Positions 47,011 through 59,500 of a DNA stretch of 64,000 bases are shown here, piece by piece. Position numbers and translations under genes: made by a program. The notes under the pieces were generated by a model. It made no database searches. It worked only from the letters and a program-made list of their open reading frames with translations, and was not told where the DNA came from. The stretch is from Closterium sp. Naga37s-1 (taxonomy: Eukaryota > Streptophyta > Zygnematophyceae > Desmidiales > Closteriaceae). Where the stretch lies: NCBI GenBank assembly GCA_947471745.1, contig CANJKZ010000008.1, positions 3,698,001-3,762,000 of the forward strand, written 5' to 3'. Numbering within the stretch: position 1 is the first letter of the stretch; each line of letters begins with the position of its first letter.

Positions 47011-47849
47011 GGCAGCATCAGCCACAGCAGCAGCAGCAGAAGCAGTTGCAGCAACAGAAGCAGACTCCCCAGCCTGGTCCTGGGGGCAGTAGCGAAAGTG
47101 TTACTATCCGAAGTGCTAGAAACGCTGACGCTGGCTTTTCTGGTGGAGCTATGGGTACCGGCCCTCCATGCAGCGCCAACGGGCTCGTAGCAAATGGTCT
47201 AGTGAGCAGCAAAGACATTGCCAGGTTTATCCTGGAGCAGCAGCTGTCGTCAAGTGGGGTAGCAACAAACCCAGACCCTTACACTGCCCCACCCACAGCT
47301 CCCGGAACTGCTTCAGTGTTGCACACTGACCATACAGTTGTATCAAATGGGTCGCATCTTGTGTCACGGCAGTGGAGAGATGTGAGCAGGCTGCTGGAAG
47401 GGACAGACAGCCACCTGGCATCGGCGTTTGCCACTACTGGCATAAACAGCAGAGACAATGCAATAATGCCTCACCATGGGTTTGGAACTGATGTTGGAGC
47501 ACCAGGGGGGAGTGTAGCAGCAGGCATTGTGGCCGATCAACCACAGGCTTTTCAGGCCCCAGGGGCTGCTTCTGCACACCAACAGGAATTACAGGGAGGC
47601 GCTGCTTCTTCGTTAGTGGGTGAATCTTTGGTGGGAATTCGTAACATTTCGAATGGCCTGCCATACACTGGACAACACGGAGGAAAGAATATGATGGAGA
47701 TCCCAATAGATCGTATAGGTTCTTCTGGGATTTCTCCTGAGATGGAGGCCATTTCAGGTCTCATTGGTGAAGAGGCTGCACAGATTTTGCTCCAGGAGCT
47801 TCTGTGCAAGGGAGACTTTGCAGTAGGCAATAGCCAGTGGGGCATTTAG
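45729..47849 (+). CDS. AP2/ERF-domain transcription factor, DREB type
   Basis: Nuclear DNA-binding regulator of 706 residues with no intron. The first in-frame ATG ([12 protein letters not shown]) is chosen; upstream codons are open but contain no ATG. The single AP2 domain spans residues about 23-85: [57 protein letters not shown] with the LYGS ending points to the DREB branch (ABI4/RAP2.4-like) rather than ERF. The rest is low complexity: a TGL tandem (46148-46210), Gly/Ser stretches, a basic coiled segment ([19 protein letters not shown]), a long poly-Gln tract (46890-47060) and a Met/Ile/Leu-rich C-terminus. The poly-Gln part may be an activation domain. The target genes cannot be told from sequence. 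Confidence 0.93.
46148..46215 (+). repeat. 9-bp ggattgacc tandem encoding (TGL)n
   Basis: About seven units lie within the AP2 coding frame, encoding repeated Thr-Gly-Leu with slight variants. Confidence 0.92.
46890..47060 (+). repeat. CAG trinucleotide tract (poly-Gln)
   Basis: An interrupted then almost pure CAG run (pure part about 46918-47008) encodes Gln in the AP2 factor, followed by Q/P/K interruptions. Such tracts are prone to length change. Confidence 0.96.
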
Positions 47850-48426
47850 GGGGAATATCTGTAGTTGTTATTGCATACTAGATGCATCTAATATGTAGTG
47901 AGGTTTGTATTGTTTCATTATTATTTCCATTATGTTCGCGAAACTGGAAGCATTTTCCTGATTTGAAGTCCTACGTGGCATACTCGTGCATTCTAGAAGG
48001 GCGACACTGACGGTTCGCGAATTCTCAAAAGGACCAGGCCCTTTTCCAGATTTCGCGAATCTCAAGGTGTGCTTCAGCAGTTCGTGCCCACCGATCACCA
48101 TACTGAACCGTTCGGTAATTTCGATATATGCTCTTTCGCGCACATTACCGTACAGTACCGTGAGAGAAAGTCAATGGCAGAACCCCTCACTTTTCACGAA
48201 TCTACCCAGCGCTTGGTTGGAGTGTTTATTTATGAAGTCATCTAGTTTTCCAGATCCTTGTCATTACCACGTTCATTGACTAATCATATGAGAGATTAGC
48301 CGTCGCGACTCCCACCACAACCTCTCACTCCCGATTCCCTTTTGGCTTCGCCAGGACGTCTCGCAGTAGAAGCTCATTCCTCCTATTTTCGCGTCGATCA
48401 CGTCCAGTTTCGCGACACTCGCCTCC
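47850..48426. other. Intergenic region AP2 / AHA1
   Basis: The region carries the 3' UTR of AP2 and the promoter of AHA1. No gene or repeat was seen. Confidence 0.7.
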
Positions 48427-50472
48427 ATGGCAAAGATCGGCGAGGGCGACAACCGTTGGATTGTGCAGGATCGAGCGGACGGCGCAAACGTGCACAACTG
48501 GCACTGGGCGGAGAAGGACTGCATGGAATGGTCACGGCGGCGCCTGGGGGAGCTGATTGGCGGGCTGACGGTTCTGGAGGGGGAAGGCGGGTGCTGGATC
48601 CGCACGGGCGCGATTGAGAAGATGGACGGCGAGGCGTATGTCAACATTCGCAAGGGAAAGATCATTCCCGGGTGAGTATTTCAATCAGGATATTCTAGAG
48701 TGGGTTGGTGGAGGCTCGTTGGGCACATTTGCGATCGAGAAGCTTGATGTTGAGAACTATGTTGATGTTTGCGGCGCCTTATAGCTTTGTCTCATCATAC
48801 GATGTGAACTCGCTCGAGGGGGATACCGAGGTCGAATTGCGAAGGAAGATTTCGCTCATGCAGGCGTTTCTATGAATTCTCAGAATCTTCCTTAACAACA
48901 ATTAAAGCAGAACCGAGTTTCACCAGGAACCCTACCTTCCCCCTCCCCAGTCGCATTTCCCCCTCCCCGAACTCATTCCCCCTTCCGTCAACCAGCTACG
49001 AGCCTGGCAAACCCTACCCTTTCCTTCTCCCGTCACCTTCCCTCCTCTCCCCTTCTCACACCTTCTCCCACAACCAGCTACGAGGCTTATAAATTCCACG
49101 TTTCCTCTTCCCCGTCATTTCCCGTCCCTCTCAACCAATCAGCTACGAGCTTCACGTGCGCCTGGGCTGGGAGGGCGAGGTCAAGGACTCGGCCGACGCG
49201 CAGCCTGTCGCATCCGTTAAGGGCTTCGTCGAGCTGCCTTATATCGCGGACGAGAACCACGACGAGGATCCCGAGTTGAAGATCGCCCTAGCCACGGAAT
49301 CGGCGGACGGAAACGGCGGAGGGTCGGCAGCAGCCAATCGGCTGCGAGATGCGATGCTGGCGAGAGGCAAGCCGCTTATTCTGGAGAGAATCCGCACGTT
49401 CGTTAAAGACATTCAGGCTGGTGGTCCCGCGAGGGACGAGCTAGAAAAGGCCAAGGCAGTGAAACCAGCAACAACGGCGTCAGCAGCAGCACCAGCAGCA
49501 GCTCCTTCAGAATCAGGAGCAGCAGCGGCACCAGCAGCAGGATCTGCATCTGCTGCTGCTAAAACCACTGCGAGCACAGCCCCAGCCAGCAAGAGCAAGA
49601 AAGAGAGCAGCAACAGCAGCGGAACTGGGAAGAAGTCGATCGCCATCACACAGAGGTTCCACTGTCGACCGTCGGATCTGTACGAGACGCTGATGGATGA
49701 GAAGCGGTGGATGGCTTTCACACAGTCCAAGGCGAAGCTGTCGCGGGACGTTGGGGGCACGTTTTCGTTGTTTGATGGGTCCGTGACAGGTGTCAATCAG
49801 CGGTTGGACGAGAACAGGATGATTATGCAGAAGTGGCGGTTCAGCAGCTGGCCTGATGGGCATTACTCCACGGTGAGAGTGGGGTGATGGTGGTGGTGGG
49901 TGATAGGAGTGCTTGACAGTAGTGGGTAACAGGAGTGAGTGATAGGAGTGGGTAATAGGAGTGAGTGATTAAGAGGATGATAAGAGTTGGTGATACTAGT
50001 GGATGGTAGTTTCGTGGAAGTAGTTGGTGCATATGGTAGTGGGTCATCACTTCACAACCTTTCACCCTATCCCTCTCCAGGTTTTGTGCACTCGATGCTC
50101 AATTGTTGCATTTGTCTGTGCCCTCGTCTAATTGGTGCAGGTGTGCATAACCTTCGAGGAGCCTCAAGTGGGCGACACCATTCTGCGGCTCACACAAACC
50201 AACGTGCCTGAAGAGGACAGGTGAGTGACACAGCGTCCAACATTTTTTAACCTGAAATATGCATTATTGCACGAAAGAAGTACACTGACGATTTGCCCTT
50301 GGAGTAATTTATGTGTTTTTCAATCACTGGTCATCGTTATGTGGTGTTAGCTAACGATTAATGTTGCCTACCTTGCAGGTTTGGGAATGCCACGGTCTTT
50401 GAAACAACCGAACGGGGCTGGAGAGATCTCATTTTTGCTAGGATTCGTGCAGTTTTTGGTTATGGGGCATAG
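48427..50472 (+). CDS. AHA1: Activator of Hsp90 ATPase (Aha1 family)
   Basis: Co-chaperone that stimulates the Hsp90 ATPase in the cytosol/nucleus. Exons: 48427-48671, 49143-49872, 50141-50220, 50379-50472 (382 residues; plant relatives have about 360). The N-terminal Aha1_N domain contains the conserved NxxNWHW-type motif (NVHNWHWAEKDCMEW), WIRTGAIEK and, across the first intron, GYELHVRLGWEGEV. An Ala/Ser/Pro linker of about 60 residues (49440-49630) leads to the START-like AHSA1 domain (CRPSDLYETLMDEKRW, GGTFSLFDGSVTG, MIMQKWRFSSWPDGHYS, GWRDLIFARIRAVFGYG). The acceptor of exon 2 has two partial copies in the intron. Confidence 0.94.
48985..49100 (+). repeat. Two 5'-end copies of AHA1 exon 2 junction
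   Basis: The acceptor/exon start ccagctacgag occurs near 48992 and 49074, before the real one (aatcagctacgag, exon from 49143), each with similar pyrimidine-rich sequence around it. Confidence 0.8.
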
Positions 50473-50921
50473 GCTATGATTTACTGAAAGCTTTCTAAAG
50501 GAGGTTTTTCTGTAGTGTTTATGTAAGGGTACACCCATTGTTTTTGTCCAACTCTGCGAACTTTATTGCATTTGGTTCGTAGCGCGGACAGAATCCCCAC
50601 CCCTGATTTCCCCACACTTGATCACCACAGCTGTCGAATTTCCTTCCCAATGCACCAGGCGCACGTCAGTCAGGCAATCCCAAGGACTGCCAAATTCTCC
50701 TGAACCAAGTCCCGTTCGTCTGGATGTTCGTTCCCAGTCTCGTCGTCATTCCCAGTGTGCTTGCCTCCCGTGCATTCTAACATGTGTCTAAGCATTTTGG
50801 ACTCAAATTTATAGACGTTGGTCTAGGATGGTATGATGCTCCATTCGGTGTTCGCGGAATTGTGGCGACTGTAAAGCTGGCTCCCAATAACGGCCGCTAG
50901 AGAGTATTTTGCCACGGTTGA
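50473..50921. other. Intergenic region AHA1 / coiled-coil gene
   Basis: 449 bp of 3' UTR and promoter sequence with no recognised feature. Confidence 0.7.
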
Positions 50922-53385
50922 ATGCCGTGTTTGAACATAGAGTCTCTCGCCGTCGCCAATAGCTCCTGCGTCTACCAAACGGCGACAATGAGCTCAGTCA
51001 ATTTCTATCTCTCGAAAATGAAGGGAGTGACGGATAAGTCAACTCCGGCGGCGAAAGCAGAATCGCCGCCAGTGGACTCTTCGGTACCAGCGGCTGTTTT
51101 AAAACCCGTTCCAGAAGCAATATTATCTTCGTCGCAGTCGCAGACTCCGGCTGATATTCCCGGCAAAGCGGTAACTGTGGAATCGCAGTCAGCAGCAGAA
51201 GCAGTGACGGTCAGATTGCAAGGCTCTGCTGGAGACGTCGACGGTGACGTTAACGATGACGGATCTAAACGGTTATCGGTCAGAGAAATGAGAAATCGCT
51301 TCAACGCAACGAACGATCGGGTGCCATTAGCGCCAAAGGCGCCGATTCGGCCGAACACATCGATAGCTGTGGATTGGGTAACCAAGGGCGGGAAAAACGC
51401 CGTGCACCGGGGCGACTCAAAGTTCGTTCCTAGGCCCGGTGTGAAGGAAGAGGGCTCTGCCGCTGCCACGTCAGCAACCAGGCCTCCAGCTTACAGCAAC
51501 AGTGCTGTTGCGGACCCTGCGGCTTCTACTGCCGCTAGCGCAAGTGAAAGTACTAACACTGGCGACAAAGTCAACGGCACCGGGAACAACGGGGTCAGTG
51601 AGAGCAGCAATAGTGCTGACAGCGACACGTGGGAGGCTCGGATTCGCGCGCTGGAAGAACAGCTGGAGAAAGCGAATGTGGAAACTGCGTTCCTGAAAGC
51701 GCGGAACACGGAGCTGCAGGCTCGGTTGATAGCCAAGGATAAAGAAGCGCGCCCGCAAGTGGTGAAGTCCAGAATTCCTGTCCCAACCGCAGCAGTGAAG
51801 GCAGCAGCGGAAGCGGGGACGAGAGGAGGAATGGGAGGGGTTGGCGGTGATGGTGCGGAAGGGAGAGGCAGCAGCAGTGGTGAGAGCAAGAGCGGGGGTT
51901 CTGTTGAGCAAAGCAGCAGCGGCAGCAAGAGCAGCAGCGGTGGGAATGCTGGTGGAAACGACACTGGTAGCGGCAGAAGCAGTGGCGTCAGTGGTGACGT
52001 GGAGAGTGGGAGAGAGGATGCGGTGCCAGGCAGTGGAGAGCACTGGAGTACTGTTGATGATGGTCTTACCAGCAGCAGCAATTACAACAACAGTGGGATG
52101 CCGTTGGAGTTGCAGTTGGCAGCAGCTCATGCGAGGATAGCTGTGCTGGAGGTGAGAGGCCACTGGAGGTGAGAGGCTGAGAGCAACGCTGGTAATGGAT
52201 ACGTAAGCATGTGTGGCCTGATGGTGGTGGGTTCAAGAGTTTACTCTCTCCTAAAGCAGCTCTCAGGCGATGATAGCTGAACTGGAGCCACGTGTGCTCA
52301 GCTGGTCTTACTAGTTAGGGTCGTCTTTCATCTTTCCCCAGTCACCTAGTAGTGCATGACAACATTGCTGCCGCTGTGGCTTGCCTGCCATTGCATCCGT
52401 TGCTGTCGCATTCCTTGCCGTTGCCACTCCTTTCCCTAGCGTGCTGCTGATTTCCTCCATGCTGCCTGCTATCACACGTCTCTCTCAGTGATTCATCTAC
52501 CCCTGATGCCCACCGCCCTTCCTCTCCCCCATTCCAACCCCACTGCCCTTCCAAATCCAGAGACTACTCAAGGCCCGTGCGAATCAATTCTCTCTCCCCC
52601 GCCTACCCTCTGCCTCCTTCCCCTGGAAACCCATCCCCCGCCCGCCCATGCCATCTCCGACCTCCCAAGCCCCTCCCAAGCCTGCAATGGTACCTCAACA
52701 ACCACCCAAGCCTCCAAGTCTTGCAAAGCAAGAGCCTGTTTCTGAGTCGACTCAAGAACCTCCAATGCCACCCCCCGCCTCCCAACTCCCTGCTGGGTCC
52801 AAGCCTCACTCTTCAAGCCCTGTGAAGCAAGAGCCTGGAGACAGCAGCAGCATGCTACAGGGCACGGGCGCGAGGGCACAGCATGATCGGCGGAGAGAGG
52901 AGGGTAATGGGGTGGGTACCGGTGTGGATAATAGGATGTATACTGGGGTGGATGTGGGGGTGGGTACAGAGGCGGTGGCGGAGGGAGGGGTGGTGCTGGT
53001 GGTGCGGTCGTGGGACAGTGAGGGTGTGGCACGGCTGCAGCAGGAGCTGGCAGAGGCTCGGGCGGTGCAGGTGGCGACAGCAGGGAAGCTCAAGGCTGTG
53101 GAGCAGCAGTTAGGGAGCCTGGCAGCTGTGCGAGATGAGGTGAGTGGAAGAGAGTGAGATGAGGTGAGATGAGATGAGATGAGATGAGTGATTCTTGTAT
53201 GGCCAGATGACAGGCCAGTCTCAAAGCTGGCTTACTGTCACAACTCACATGGCTGTCACACCCTTTCTATGCCAATATGACTATTCCGCTGTCACGCCCC
53301 TTCCGTTGCTGTTCCACGTGTGCAGGGTTACCACGTATCACATGCGGTCCCTGTGAGGCATGTCTACACTCGCAGCTGGGTGTAA
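50922..53385 (+). CDS. Unrecognised coiled-coil protein
   Basis: I do not recognise this gene. Exons: 50922-52151, 52561-53139 and probably 53326-53385 (622 residues); the first two join in phase 0 with GT-AG borders, while the third is proposed only from an acceptor and a short open end (GYHVSHAV ... SWV). A second ATG at 50988 (MSSVNFYLSKMKG) is an alternative start. Visible are a Ser/Ala/Pro-rich N-terminus; a basic motif SVREMRNRFNATNDRVPLAP; a coiled coil (ALEEQLEKANVETAFLKARN); Gly/Ser-rich linkers; a Pro-rich stretch with two KQEP motifs; and a second coiled coil (LQQELAEARAVQVATAGKLK). It could be a cytoskeletal or scaffold protein, but nothing proves that. It converges on the Urb2 gene, with about 200 bp between the stops. 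Confidence 0.62.
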
Positions 53386-53586
53386 CTTGAGTATGAGTCC
53401 CTGCGCCTACATATGGTAGGGTATCTGCAACTTGGGTTTTGTTATAAAACGAGTTGGCTCCGCTTGAGTTGGCGCGTGTACAAAAGCAAGGCTTCGCAGA
53501 CGTTTTAATGCGTACAGTATGTTACAAACAAAGAATAATTATCAGTTTGCCTGATTCACTAAACCACGCAATATCAGTGACAATGA

Positions 53587-56500
53587 CTACACCTTGCCCT
53601 CGTACTTGTAAGATTCGTCGTAACTCTGCTTCAAACGGGCCAGAGCAGCCCTTTGGGAGTGACCTGCAGAGGAATAAGGGAGGGGAGGATAGCGGGGAGG
53701 GGATGACCTAGAGAACAGGGAGGCACAGACCTGATTCGAAAGCCATGTGAAGGAGCAGCAGCTCATGGGAGGAAAACTCTATGGGAGGCATAGGAGAGGC
53801 GCGGGCAACGGAAGGATGGAGAGGAAGAGAAGAGCGGAGGTGTGGAGGAAAGGCGAGAGGGTTCTGACCAGATCCGAGCGCCATGTGCAGGAACTGCAGG
53901 TCGTGCGGGGCGCACACATCCATGAGCGCGAATGCTCCTGGTTCCAACGCTGCCTCCACAGTGCTGAGGGGTTGAATGGGGTGGAGTGGGGTGGATGGGA
54001 GATGGTTGCTTGTGGTGGTGTGGTGGCATGAGGTGGTTGCTTGGATGGGGTGACATGGTGACATGGTGATGTGGTGATATGCTTTTGTGCTGATGTCCTA
54101 CGTGGTGCTGTGCTTATGCAGTGATGTGCTGTCTGTCGCGCTGACACACTGATGCAGTGATGTGGTGATGTGGTGACATGCTCCTGTGTTGTTGACCCAT
54201 GAGTGGCGCATGTTGACCCATGAGGGGACACATAACCCAGGAGTGGCAACAGCAGGGAAACAAGACACGCTCAGAATTCTCTTGTAGACGCACCTGGGCA
54301 ACCCAATAACCTGCTGCTGCTGCTGCTGTTGGCTGCTCCGCTGACCAACACCAGCACTAGGGCTGCTGGGATCGAAGCTAGCAGTGGTGAAAGGCGACTG
54401 AAGCTGCTGAAGCAGTGCTGCTGCGGGAGTGGTGGGTGTAGCGGTGGTGACAGTGGCGGTGGTGGTGATGGCGATGATGTAGTCTGCTAATAGCAGCGGA
54501 CAGATCTTGCTGAGAGTGGAGCGCTGCTCTGACACCTGCCATGTGGATAAGAGGGGGATGGGAGAGAGAGAAGAAAAACCGAGGATGGGAGTGTCATGAA
54601 ACTAGTCGGATGGTGGCGGTGGTGGTGATGGCAATGATGTAGTCTGCTAATAGCAGCGGACAGATCTTGCTGAGAGTAGCGCGCTGCTCTGACACCTGCC
54701 AAGCGGAGGAGAGAAGTGGAATGGTATCAGTCAAGCGATGACAAGTTACTTAGATTAAAATGAGAACGGGATGGGTGGAGGACAAGGGGTAATGTATGGG
54801 GCAGAGTCGAATGGGGGCGAAGGAGTTCGATTTTGATTGAGAGAGGAGGAAACAAGGAAGGAGGAAGCATCAACAGGGGCAGAGTGGGAGATGGGGTGTT
54901 GTGGTTGCCAGTTACCATGCAGAGCCGCTCAGCACCACATGGCACCACATAGAACTGCACTGACCTCATCATAAACTCGTCTCAGCCACAGGGCACAGCT
55001 GGCAGCAGTGGCTTCGTTATAGTCACGCGGGAGAGGCGGAGAGGAGAGAGAGGAGGAGAGAGAGGAGGAGAGAGAGGAGGAGAGAGAGGAGGAGGGGAGT
55101 GGATGCGAGGAGGAGGCGACGGTGGAGGATGAGGAGAAGAAGGGGGAGGAGGGCGAGAGGAGGTTGATCATACAGCGGAGAGACTGTACGAGGAGTGCCA
55201 TGCTGTATCGCACATAGCTGTTGCCATGGCATGTCATGGTATGGACGAATGGGGTGGGAAGCAAGGGAGGGAAGAAGATTTTGCGATGAGGATGGGAATA
55301 TCCCCGAGTGAGGGCACAGGCAAATTTGAAAGTGCATTACCAAGTCATTAAAATAACAGTGTGGACGTGAGTATCATACACTGTTTCCAGCAACAAGTGC
55401 GGATGAGAATGACAAGTGCTGAGATGAAGCTCACAAGAGATAGAAGGAAGGGAGGGCGGCTGCTGCATGCAAAACACCGAGATGCAACACGTGCTGGTAT
55501 GAGGTGCCTTTTGAGTCGACTCAAAAGTCACCTCGACTCAAAAGTCACTAGGTTGCTGCATGCAAAACACCAAGGTGCAACAAACACGTGCTGGTACGAG
55601 CAGCAGCAGAACAACACATACCGGCTCCTTTGACGAATGATTGCACAAAGAAGCTGGCAGAAACCAACAAACAACCCCGCCCGTTCACCCAGGCCCATGC
55701 CAACAGACGAATCAGGAGAAGCTGAGATGGCGGGCAGAATGAGGTTCGGGCAGGCGAGGCCCAGGCTGACGTGGCCTGCCCGGAAAGGGAAAATTGCGCT
55801 TCGAGCAGCGAGAGTCGTGAGAGCTGACAGGCTGTGATGGCAGATGGTGAAAAAACTGGCGGGAGAAATCGAGGGAACATGTGAGGGAGAGAGCCAAGGA
55901 AAGAGTGAGGGAGTGAGTGCGGGTATGGATGGGACGTGAAAGGCAGAGGAGACGGAGGATGGGTAGAGACTGAAGAGAGAAGAGAAAAGAGAGGGCGTGT
56001 GGGGGAGCATGTGCATGGGAGTGTGAGGGGAGAAGTGAGGGAGAGAGGAAGGGAGAGAGTGAGAGTGGGAGTATGTATATGAGGTGATGGCTTTAAAGAG
56101 CAGGGAGGCGAGGAGGGGCGAGCGGGCAGCGAGGAAGTGAAGGGAGTGGCCGCTGGGGCAGCTGTGAATGAGCTTCTCCGCCAACACTGCCACCGCATCC
56201 AACCCTATTGGACCGTTCTCCAGTCCTGCTGAGCTGCCAAACTCCCCTTCTGCTGGAACGCCCTTTTCTGCTGGAGCCTCATGTTCACTCCCCTTGATAT
56301 GCGCGCTTTGCCTGCTGCCCCCACCCATAGCATGCAGCCTTGCTTCTCTTCTCTCCTCTCCCCTCTCGCCTCCCCTTTCCCCTTCACCCAGCCCTCCCCA
56401 CCCGCCTCCACTGCCCCCCTCCAGCTGCAACGCGAGCTCATTCCTGCAGGTGCGAAAGACAACTGCTACCCACCCGTGCGACGCCCACTGCACAAACTGC

Positions 56501-59500
56501 TTCAATGCTGCATATGTGGCTTGCAGCAGCGACGCTACCACTTGCCTTGCTGCTTCTACTTCTGCTGCTGATCCTGCTGCTGCTCCTGCTGCTGATCCTG
56601 CTGCTGCTCCTGCTGCTGCTCCTGCTGATCCTGCTGAGAGTGATAACAACGACTGGGACTGTAACGAGAGGGCGGAGAGGAGCGCCAGGTGGACGCGCAC
56701 GATTCGCCGGAACGCGGAGGCAGGAGGGTGGGGGGAGACGCAGCGCAGCATGCGCGTGCCTGCCACCTGCGTGTACTGCAGCACAGCCAAGAGGAGAGGC
56801 GCGGCAGACAGCAGCACAGACGGGACAGACACAGACCCAGCAACTGCTGCTCCTGATCCTGCTGCTGCCACTCCTGTGACTGATGGGGCAGCTGCGGCAA
56901 ATTCAGAAGAGGGCGTTGGAGGTGCAACATGTGCGCCCGCTCGCAGCAGCAGGGCGGCGTGGTGGAGGATGAAGAGGGCGGATGCTAGCCTGGGCTGGAC
57001 CACCCTCCCCACGAAGGCATGGGAGAGACTGTACCTCTGTGCGTTTAACTGCTCCGTTACCACCCTCCGCTGCTCCTCCTCTTGCTCTTCCTCTTTATCC
57101 TCCTCTCCCTCCTCATCTCCCTCTTCCTGTCCACCCCGCTTTCCCCGTCTCTCTTTCCTTCTCCCTCGCCCTCTCCCTCCCACCTGAACCGTCTGCGCCC
57201 CCTTCTCCGTCCCACCTTCTCTCATCTGTTCTTTATCCCCCTCAGCCATAACCAGCGCGCATCTGAGGTGCAGGGCAGCAGCGGCAGCAGAGAACAGGTG
57301 GGCTGCCGTGACGCAATCGGATGTGCTTGTAAGGAGGCGGCTGAGGGCGTGTTTCTGTGAGTCCGGGAAGTCGTAACTTCGTAACCAGCTCTCCTCCCAC
57401 TCTGCTCCTTCTCCTCCTCGTCCCACTCTTCCTCCTGCTCTTCCTCCTGCTCCTCTCTCTATCTTGGAAGGTGGAGGGGGGCGTGGCTTCTTCCCCCGAT
57501 AGCTGGCATTCGTGTCTCCATCCACTTCCATTTCATCCCCTCTCTCCTCCTCACTCTCCTTCTCACTCTCCTCTACACCCTCCTCACTTTCCTCACTCTC
57601 CTCCTCACTCTCCTCACTCTCCTCACTCTCCTCCTCACTCTCCTTCTCACCCTCCTCACTCTCCTTCTCACCCTCCTCACTCTCCTCTTCCTCACTCTCA
57701 CTCTCCTCACCATCATCGTCCTCTTCCTCACTCTCCTCTTTCTCTATCACCTCCTCATCTTCCTCCACCCCATCCCCACCTTTCCCCTCCACATCACCAA
57801 TCCCATCGCCATCACCAGCAACAGCACCACCATGCACATCAACCAAACCACCATCCCTTGCCACATCGAACCCTAGTTCATGCAGTGACAACCAATCCAA
57901 ACCACCGTCCACCTCTTCTCCTCCCACCTCCTGTTCCTCTCCTTTCCCTCTCCCCTCCTCTCTTCCCTCCTCTCTCCCCTTCTCACTCTCCCCCAGCATC
58001 CCCCTCAACGCCCCTTCAACAGCAGGCTCGAGGCAGCCAATCAGAGCACTCCACGTGGCAGGAATGCGACCGCCCCATCGTGACAGCAATGGCCCTTCAC
58101 TCCCCTCCTCCTTGCCACTCCCCACCTCACCAACAGCAGTATCCATATCCAGTGTAGCACGCGCTACAGCCGGTCCTGCTGACCCATCGCCAGCGTGGCT
58201 CAATCCATCCGCTACAGCTGCCATCTCCCACAGGGCTCCCGAGCACACAGCCGCCGCTACAGCCGCTGCAGATGTCGCAGCTGGAGCCAGTGCTATAGAT
58301 GCTGCTGCTGCTACAGCTGGAACAGCTGATGCAGCATCGGAGGTGAGAGTGGTCTTGCAGTGGGGGAGGGAGGCGAGGATTTCAACAAAGGAAATGAGAG
58401 CAGTGGCGGTTTCGGGATGGGAGCGAGAGAGACAGGCAATGGCAGTGCCGATATCCTTCCCCTCGCCGCTCTCCTTGCTCCCCTCCGTACCACCATCCAT
58501 CATGACTGCATGCACAGCCATGCCCACTGCTGCTCCACTCGCTGCCACCATCGCCTCCCATGCTTCCTCAACCCCCAATACGTCCCCATCCCCCAATGCC
58601 CCCCCATACCTTGCCATGTCCTCCCTTTTTCGTCCCTCCTGCTGCTTCCTTCGGTTCACAACACCTGCTCCCACCGAGCCTACCACCAGCCACGGCAGCA
58701 GCTTCGGCACTGGACCAGACCCTGGCTCGGGACAACTTGGTTCGGAACAAGTGGGTTGGGAGAGGGATTGGTGGAGGGAGAGAAAACGAAGGAGGGCTAT
58801 TCTGCAGGCAAGGGAGCAGTTCATGAGAAGAGAGGAGGAAGAGGAAAACGAGTGCTGCTGCTGCTGCTGCTGTTGGTGGTTCGATAAAGTGTGAATGTGA
58901 CTGTAACGAGAGGGAGGAGGGAGCAGCAGAGGCGCCATGAAGCACCGTTCCAAGCCAGCAAGGCATTCGACCAATCGCAGCGCATCTGCAGCTGTCCAGC
59001 AGTCAGGGGGGACGGCCTGTAGCAGCTGTAGCAGCACCAGCACCAGTTCCACCTCCCCCGCATCCACCTGCCACTCCCCCTCACCATCCCCCTTACCCTT
59101 CCCCTTCTGCTCTCTCACTTCTGTCCCACCCTCCTCCCCGTCCTCCTCCTCCTCCTCTTCTGATGAGTCAGCATCTGTACCTGCTGAGTCAGCATCAGGG
59201 TTTCGAACGAGATGGCGGATTGAATCTGCCAGCTCAGCACCTGCCTGATCAGCCAGCATGGCGAGCATACTGTCTGAAAACCTCATCTCGTTAGTATCAC
59301 TCACGTTACTATCACCTCTACCACCCACCCCAGTAAAATCATCTCCTTCCGTCCCTTTCTTCTTATTTCCTTTTCTTTTTTTTGAACTGCCCTCTGAAGT
59401 AATTTGTCCTTCTTTTCCTGCATGCTCATTGGCTGGAATTGTTCGGTCAGACAGCAGGGAAACCAAGCCAGCCTTGCATTTTTCTGCTAGGGCAGAAGGC

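Noticed and set aside
46629-47054. Poly-Leu and poly-Ala ORFs on the minus strand
   Set aside because: They are antisense reading of the AP2 CAG tract.
56168-58894. Plus-strand Ser/Pro-rich ORFs of 266-460 codons
   Set aside because: They are antisense shadows of the large URB2 exon; the minus strand carries coherent exons with matching phases.
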